In this document: positions 1 to 5,228 of the stretch, in pieces | Layout: every line of letters begins with the position of its first letter | Numbering within the stretch: position 1 is the first letter of the stretch | NCBI GenBank assembly: GCA_902488725.1 | Contig: CABTXO010000146.1 | Location: 1 to 5,228, forward strand | Reading direction: 5' to 3' | DNA length: 5,228 nt | Source: an uncultured Bacteroidales bacterium | Lineage (GTDB): Bacteria > Bacteroidota > Bacteroidia > Bacteroidales > UBA932 | Notes under the pieces: generated by a model | Databases searched by the model: none | Told to the model about the DNA's origin: nothing | The model's input: only the letters and a program-made list of their open reading frames with translations | Made by a program: the position numbers and the translations under genes

Positions 1-1969
1 CCCCGACATCCAGGAGGATGCGCATTTCAACTATGCCAAACTGTCCTTCGACCTGAACCACAATCCCTCCGTCTTCGATGCCTATCTGGCAAAATATTCC
101 GACAAGAAGAAGGGAGACCGAATCTACAGCTACCGCGCCCTGTCGTCCCTGTACAACCACGACTATGCCGGGGCCGTCGACGCCTACAGCAACATCGACC
201 TGCTGGACGACAACCAGAAGGCCAACTACATGCGTGCCAATTATCTGCGCGCCCATCAGTTGATCCGGAACGGGTCCTGGCGGGACGCCATCCCATGCCT
301 GAAGGCGGCCGCCTATTATTCCGACCGGCGGAACACGTTCAACCAGCTGGCACGCTACTGGCTGGGGCAATCCTACTACCGGAGCGACCAATTCCAGTCT
401 GCCGTCGAGACCTTCAAGGACCTGTACAACATCTCCGCCCTCGACGGGAAGGAAGAGGGGAGCCTGATCCCCTTCGACCTCGCCTACAGTTATTTCCGGC
501 TGGAAGACTACGACAATGCGGCCAAATGGTTCGACCAGTACCTGCAGGCGAAGGACCCCCTGCAGGGGAAGGATGCCGCCATGCGGCGCGCGGATTGCGA
601 TTTCTTCCGCAAGGACTATCCGACCGCCATTCAGGAATATGAAGCCGCGACGCGGCGGTTCGACTATTCGGACAACCTGTATCCGTTCCTCCGCGCAGGC
701 GTCGCATACGGTCTGACGGGTGCCAAGGACAAGAAGGTCCAGGCCCTGCTTCCAGCCCGCAACGCCGATCCCTCCGCCGCCTGGTACCCCGAAGCCTTGT
801 ACGAACTGGGACGGGCCTACGTGGCGGTGGACCGCAACGACGAAGCCATGGACTGCTTCCGGAAGTTGAGCACTACCACGCCGGACAAGTCCATGGTCGC
901 CCGCTCCCTCATCGAACTCGGCATGATCTCCCGGAACATGTCCGAATTCAACCAGGCCCTCGGCTATTACAAGCAGGTCGTGCAGGAAATGCCCGGAACG
1001 GAATATTCGGAGAACGCCCTTCTGGCCATCGAGTCGATCTACCAGGCCGAAGGCCGTACCGACGAATACCTGGACTATGCGGAAACGGTCGGCGCCGACA
1101 AGGGGAAGACCGCCGGCGAGAAAGAAGAGATGTACTTCAACGCCGCCGAGCAGCTCTTCCTGACCGAGAACTACAACAAGGCGCTCGCCTCCCTCCAGAA
1201 CTATCTGGAGCGTTACCCGAAGGGGAGCAAATCCGGACAAGCGGACTTCTACATCGCGGAATGCTACCGGAACCTGGGCAAGAAAGAACAGGCGTGCGAT
1301 GCGTACCGGAAGGCGATCGACCGGGACGGGAACACTTCTTTCGCGGAAGTCGCCATGCTGAATTTTGCACGGCTTTCCTACGAACTCGAGCATTTCAAGG
1401 ACGCCTACGGAGGCTATACCTCCCTGCTGCAGACCGCCCGCATCGAGCACAACAAGCATGCGGCACGTCTGGGCATGATGCGTTCCGCCTTCCGGGCGCA
1501 GGACTATGCTTCCGCCGTCTCCGCCGCCGCGAAGGTCAAGGCGGATCCGAAGAGCATTCCGGACGAACTCCGGGAGGCGGACTACCTCGGCGCGAAATCG
1601 AGCCTGTCGCTGGGAGAACGGGACAAGGCTTTCGAACTCTTCCGCCAGCTGGCCGCCAAGCCTGCGACGGACGAGGGGGCTGAAGCGGCCTACATGCTGA
1701 TCCAGGATGCCTACGACCAGGGGCGGTACGAGGAGGTGGAGAAGAAGGTCTACAGTTTCTCCGAGTCGGCTTCCGGACAGTCCTACTGGCTGGCCAAGGC
1801 CTTCATCGTACTGGGAGACGCATTCGCCGACCGGGACAATTTCACCCAGGCGAAGGCGACCTTCGAAAGCATCCTGAACGGCTACCAGCCGTCCGGAACG
1901 AACGACGACGTGCTTGACAATGTCAGGATGCGTCTTGGCAAACTGCAGAACTTGATGAACGAGAAATGA
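1..1969 (+). CDS. Large tetratricopeptide-repeat (TPR) protein, 5'-truncated by the window edge
   Basis: The reading frame is open from the first complete codon (position 2) to a TGA at 1967-1969, giving 655 visible residues; the true start and any signal peptide lie upstream. The Met codon at 230 is internal, because the 76 codons before it are open and also repeat-like. Nearly the whole length is helical TPR-like repeats of about 34 residues with the A-x-Y-x-x-G...A...Y/F pattern. Clear copies lie near visible residues 117-143, 161-182, 197-219, 264-291, 297-331, 377-406, 414-440, 451-477, 526-552, 562-586 and 595-625, with weaker ones before 107 and at 487-512. There is no enzymatic motif. 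TPR arrays are protein-protein scaffolds; long ones in Bacteroidota are often periplasmic or membrane-associated, but location cannot be seen here. The stop overlaps the start of the following barrel gene by four bases, so a joint envelope role is inferred. The specific function is not recognised. Confidence is high for the TPR call and low for any role. Confidence 0.93.
   Translation, partial: PDIQEDAHFNYAKLSFDLNHNPSVFDAYLAKYSDKKKGDRIYSYRALSSLYNHDYAGAVDAYSNIDLLDDNQKANYMRANYLRAHQLIRNGSWRDAIPCLKAAAYYSDRRNTFNQLARYWLGQSYYRSDQFQSAVETFKDLYNISALDGKEEGSLIPFDLAYSYFRLEDYDNAAKWFDQYLQAKDPLQGKDAAMRRADCDFFRKDYPTAIQEYEAATRRFDYSDNLYPFLRAGVAYGLTGAKDKKVQALLPARNADPSAAWYPEALYELGRAYVAVDRNDEAMDCFRKLSTTTPDKSMVARSLIELGMISRNMSEFNQALGYYKQVVQEMPGTEYSENALLAIESIYQAEGRTDEYLDYAETVGADKGKTAGEKEEMYFNAAEQLFLTENYNKALASLQNYLERYPKGSKSGQADFYIAECYRNLGKKEQACDAYRKAIDRDGNTSFAEVAMLNFARLSYELEHFKDAYGGYTSLLQTARIEHNKHAARLGMMRSAFRAQDYASAVSAAAKVKADPKSIPDELREADYLGAKSSLSLGERDKAFELFRQLAAKPATDEGAEAAYMLIQDAYDQGRYEEVEKKVYSFSESASGQSYWLAKAFIVLGDAFADRDNFTQAKATFESILNGYQPSGTNDDVLDNVRMRLGKLQNLMNEK
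1961..1969 (+). promoter_or_regulatory. ATGA stop/start overlap, likely translational coupling
   Basis: The TPR gene's TGA (1967-1969) overlaps the barrel gene's ATG (1966-1968) in an ATGA junction. Only a weak purine stretch (GAGAA) immediately precedes the ATG, too close to be a normal Shine-Dalgarno site. Re-initiation by ribosomes finishing the TPR gene is the simplest reading (inference). It implies a shared mRNA and linked amounts of the two proteins. Confidence 0.6.
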
Positions 1970-3768
1970 AAAAGAACCATCTGATTTTCAGTGCACTGTC
2001 CTTCGTGATCGCGACTCCGGCCGTGTTCGGTCAGAACTTCAATCCGACCGTCGAAGTGACGAACGCCTACCAAGTCAAGCCATCCGATGTACACAAGCCC
2101 GGGATCGGGATGAACATTCCCGATTCCCTGATGCGCTTCGATCTGGATTTCAACTACGAAGTCTTCGACGCCCGCTACGGCGGCTCCTACAACTTCAAGC
2201 CCTATATGCTGGACATGCAGCCCGGGAAGGATGCCTGGCGGGGCAGGACCCTGTACCTGAAGGCCGGGGCGGGTTACCCGCTGCATCCCGAACTGGAATT
2301 CGTGTTCAGCCCCGACATGACCGGCCGCTTCCAGTACAGCATCTACGCCACCCATCGCTCCTTCCTCGGCAATTACCACAAGCTTGCGCCGAAACGGGAG
2401 GAAGGCACTCCGGACGGATGCATGTTCGGAAAGTCAGGGGAACTGTACAAGGGGTATGACCTGCTGACGACCGCCGGATTCGACGGGCGTGTGAACTGGG
2501 ACAAGACCCTCTTTTCCTTCGGAGTCGGCTATTACGGCCTGGCCACGAAAGACACCCTTGCAAAGCGCTCCTACAATGCCGCGGACTTCAATCTGCGGGT
2601 CAGCAGCAAGGGGAATCAGGGCACCTTTTTCCTGTACGACGCGGGCCTTTCCGGCCGCTTCGCCAACGACGACCTGCAGGTGGGGGGGCTTCCGTTCCCG
2701 GATCCGCAGCTGAATCCCGGCAAGCACCGGCTCAACGAAAGCTATGTCATCCTGGAGGGGGAAGCGGGCCCGGTGCTGGATGACACGCACCGCTTCCTGG
2801 TCGGTTTCGAAGGCTCGACCTATTCCTACGGAAATCTTTTCAAGGGAAGTTTCGGCCGCATCGCCGCGATGCCGCACTACCAGTTCCGGAAAGGGCCCAT
2901 GGACCTGAGCCTGGGGCTCCGGATCGAAGGACTGGTGAGGGGAAATCAGCAGGATTCCGCCGGCTTCCTCGCCATCAGCCAGAAAAAGGGCAGGACCATC
3001 TACCCGGACATCCATGCCTCCCTGCTAGTCTTCCGGGAGCATCTCCAGCTGTATGCGGATTTGACGGGCGGCAGCAGCCAGAATCCTTATGCGGCGCTCA
3101 TCGCTGCGAACCATCACCTGTCCCCGTATTTCGCCTGGGGGACCAATCCGCTGATCGACAACGGGATTGAACGCGTCAACGCCCGGATTGGATTCCGGGG
3201 CGGCATCGCTTCCCGCCTCCAGTTCGACCTGCGGGCGGGCGGAGCGGTCTATTCAAACGGCCTGGTCGACGGCGTGCGGATCCGCAAGGGGGCAGGCGCG
3301 CTTCCGGACCGCTCTGCTCCGAGCGTGTGCTATGCTGATTACAGCCTGTACTACGCCGACCTGCTGCTCGGCTGGAAGTCCCGCAAATTCACCCTCGATG
3401 CAGGCGTGCATTACCGCAACACCCTGTTCGAACTGCCGGAAGATCCGGGGGCGGGACGGGACTGCAACCTCTGCCTTGCCCTCCCCGCTTTCTCGGGAAA
3501 TCTACATGCCGTCTACAGTTTCAATCCCCGGATCTATCTCGGCCTCGACGTGGAAGCGGCGACCGGGCGAGAGACGAAGAGCCGTCCGGAACAGACTTGG
3601 AAAATTCCCGGCTACGTGGATCCGGGACTGTTCGGAGGCTACTGGATCACCCGGAAGTTCGGAATCTACGCGAAAACCGGGAATCTGTTGAACATGGCCA
3701 TCCAGCGCAACCCGCTGTATGCGGAAAGCGGCCCGTGGTTCACGGCCGGAATTACACTGAATTTGTAG
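1966..3768 (+). CDS. Outer-membrane beta-barrel protein, TonB-receptor-like without a plug domain
   Basis: This is a complete 600-residue protein. Residues 1-22 form a Sec signal peptide: a Lys-rich start, a hydrophobic core, and a likely cleavage after V-F-G before Gln23. Residues 26-86 form an N-terminal segment (NPTVEV..., then IPDSL, FDLDF and FKPYMLDM) of a kind I associate with uncharacterised Bacteroidales proteins often named 'TonB-dependent receptor'; that family link is from memory. From about residue 95 the sequence becomes alternating amphipathic beta strands rich in aromatics and Gly, for example RTLYLKAGAGY, RFQYSIYATHRS, FLVGFEGSTYSY and FTLDAGVHYRN. The last strand, WFTAGITLNL, ends as outer-membrane barrels do, suiting BAM-dependent insertion. 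I see no plug domain or clear TonB box, and 600 residues is short for a true TonB receptor, so active nutrient uptake is not supported. The gene is fused in expression to the upstream TPR gene by the ATGA overlap. It could be a porin-like channel or an assembly/structural barrel; substrate and role are unknown. Confidence 0.9.
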   Translation: MKKNHLIFSALSFVIATPAVFGQNFNPTVEVTNAYQVKPSDVHKPGIGMNIPDSLMRFDLDFNYEVFDARYGGSYNFKPYMLDMQPGKDAWRGRTLYLKAGAGYPLHPELEFVFSPDMTGRFQYSIYATHRSFLGNYHKLAPKREEGTPDGCMFGKSGELYKGYDLLTTAGFDGRVNWDKTLFSFGVGYYGLATKDTLAKRSYNAADFNLRVSSKGNQGTFFLYDAGLSGRFANDDLQVGGLPFPDPQLNPGKHRLNESYVILEGEAGPVLDDTHRFLVGFEGSTYSYGNLFKGSFGRIAAMPHYQFRKGPMDLSLGLRIEGLVRGNQQDSAGFLAISQKKGRTIYPDIHASLLVFREHLQLYADLTGGSSQNPYAALIAANHHLSPYFAWGTNPLIDNGIERVNARIGFRGGIASRLQFDLRAGGAVYSNGLVDGVRIRKGAGALPDRSAPSVCYADYSLYYADLLLGWKSRKFTLDAGVHYRNTLFELPEDPGAGRDCNLCLALPAFSGNLHAVYSFNPRIYLGLDVEAATGRETKSRPEQTWKIPGYVDPGLFGGYWITRKFGIYAKTGNLLNMAIQRNPLYAESGPWFTAGITLNL

Positions 3769-3777
3769 AAATTTTCG

Positions 3778-3785
3778 TACATTTG
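3778..3785 (+). promoter_or_regulatory. Candidate Bacteroidota -7 promoter element for gyrB
   Basis: TACATTTG matches the Bacteroidota sigma-factor -7 consensus TAnnTTTG at all six fixed bases and lies just downstream of the barrel gene stop. Initiation a few bases downstream would give a leader of roughly 65 nt before the gyrB ATG. The matching -33 box (TTTG type) is not evident at the usual spacing of about 19-20 bases: the nearest TTTG (3762-3765) is only 12 bases away. The call therefore rests on the -7 box and the position. Confidence 0.42.
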
Positions 3786-3800
3786 TAAGATTAATGGAAA

Positions 3801-3815
3801 CCTTGTCGCGCAAGG
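3801..3815 (+). other. Small hairpin in the gyrB leader
   Basis: CCTTG (3801-3805) and CAAGG (3811-3815) are perfect inverted arms around a five-base TCGCG loop; a T-G wobble could extend the stem to six pairs with a three-base loop. It would fall inside the predicted gyrB 5' leader. It is followed by GAAAACAG rather than a T-run, so it is not an intrinsic terminator on this strand. A stem this short could be chance, and no riboswitch or leader family is recognised. Confidence 0.3.
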
Positions 3816-3846
3816 GAAAACAGAAACGAACAATAGAGAAACCTAA

Positions 3847-5228
<1,382 letters not shown>

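Noticed and set aside
230..232. ATG at 230 considered as the start of the TPR gene
   Set aside because: The same frame is open back to the window edge, and the upstream 76 codons encode TPR-like helical sequence, so this Met is internal.
1882..2379. 165-residue open frame on the - strand across the TPR/barrel junction
   Set aside because: It covers the ends of two real genes that overlap as ATGA. The protein has no hallmark of a family and is best read as a shadow.
2682..2688. Run of seven G in the barrel gene, considered as a phase-variation slippage tract
   Set aside because: Seven G is short for a contingency tract, it encodes Val-Gly-Gly in frame, and GC-rich codon use explains it. No other slippage signal is nearby.
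2434..3015. 193-residue open frame on the - strand inside the barrel gene
   Set aside because: It is fully antisense to a coherent signal-peptide plus beta-barrel protein, and has no recognisable motif. It is a shadow frame.
3762..3765. TTTG considered as the -33 box for the gyrB promoter
   Set aside because: It is only 12 bases from the -7 element, against about 19-20 in Bacteroidota promoters, and it overlaps the last codons of the barrel gene.

Overview
The window looks like a piece of a Bacteroidota chromosome, most likely order Bacteroidales. Three things point there. The GyrB sequence has Bacteroidales-style stretches (a [16 protein letters not shown]-terminus and a QTKTKLGN motif). 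An uncharacterised outer-membrane barrel gene sits beside a long TPR gene. The only intergenic gap is AT-rich and carries a TAnnTTTG-type promoter element with no clear Shine-Dalgarno site. Coding sequence is GC-rich by eye, while the 87-nt gap is only about one-third GC (30 of 87 bases counted). Genus cannot be assigned from this.

Layout: all genes are on the + strand. (1) From the left edge to 1969 runs the 3' part of a large tetratricopeptide-repeat protein; its start lies outside the window. (2) From 1966 to 3768 is a complete 600-residue secreted protein that reads as an outer-membrane beta-barrel. It overlaps the TPR stop codon by four bases (ATGA), so the two are almost certainly co-transcribed and probably translationally coupled. 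(3) Positions 3769-3855 are a short intergenic region with a candidate promoter and a small hairpin. (4) From 3856 to the right edge is the 5' part of gyrB (DNA gyrase subunit B), cut at the TOPRIM catalytic motif.

Functionally, gyrB is housekeeping: ATP-driven negative supercoiling together with GyrA. The TPR/barrel pair looks like an envelope module, with a periplasmic or membrane-associated repeat scaffold made together with an outer-membrane barrel, but its role is not recognised. Nothing in the window looks like a mobile element, CRISPR array, RNA gene, defence system or phage. The region is mostly ordinary; the points worth a second look are the coupled TPR/barrel pair of unknown function and a lineage-specific insertion in the GyrB transducer region.
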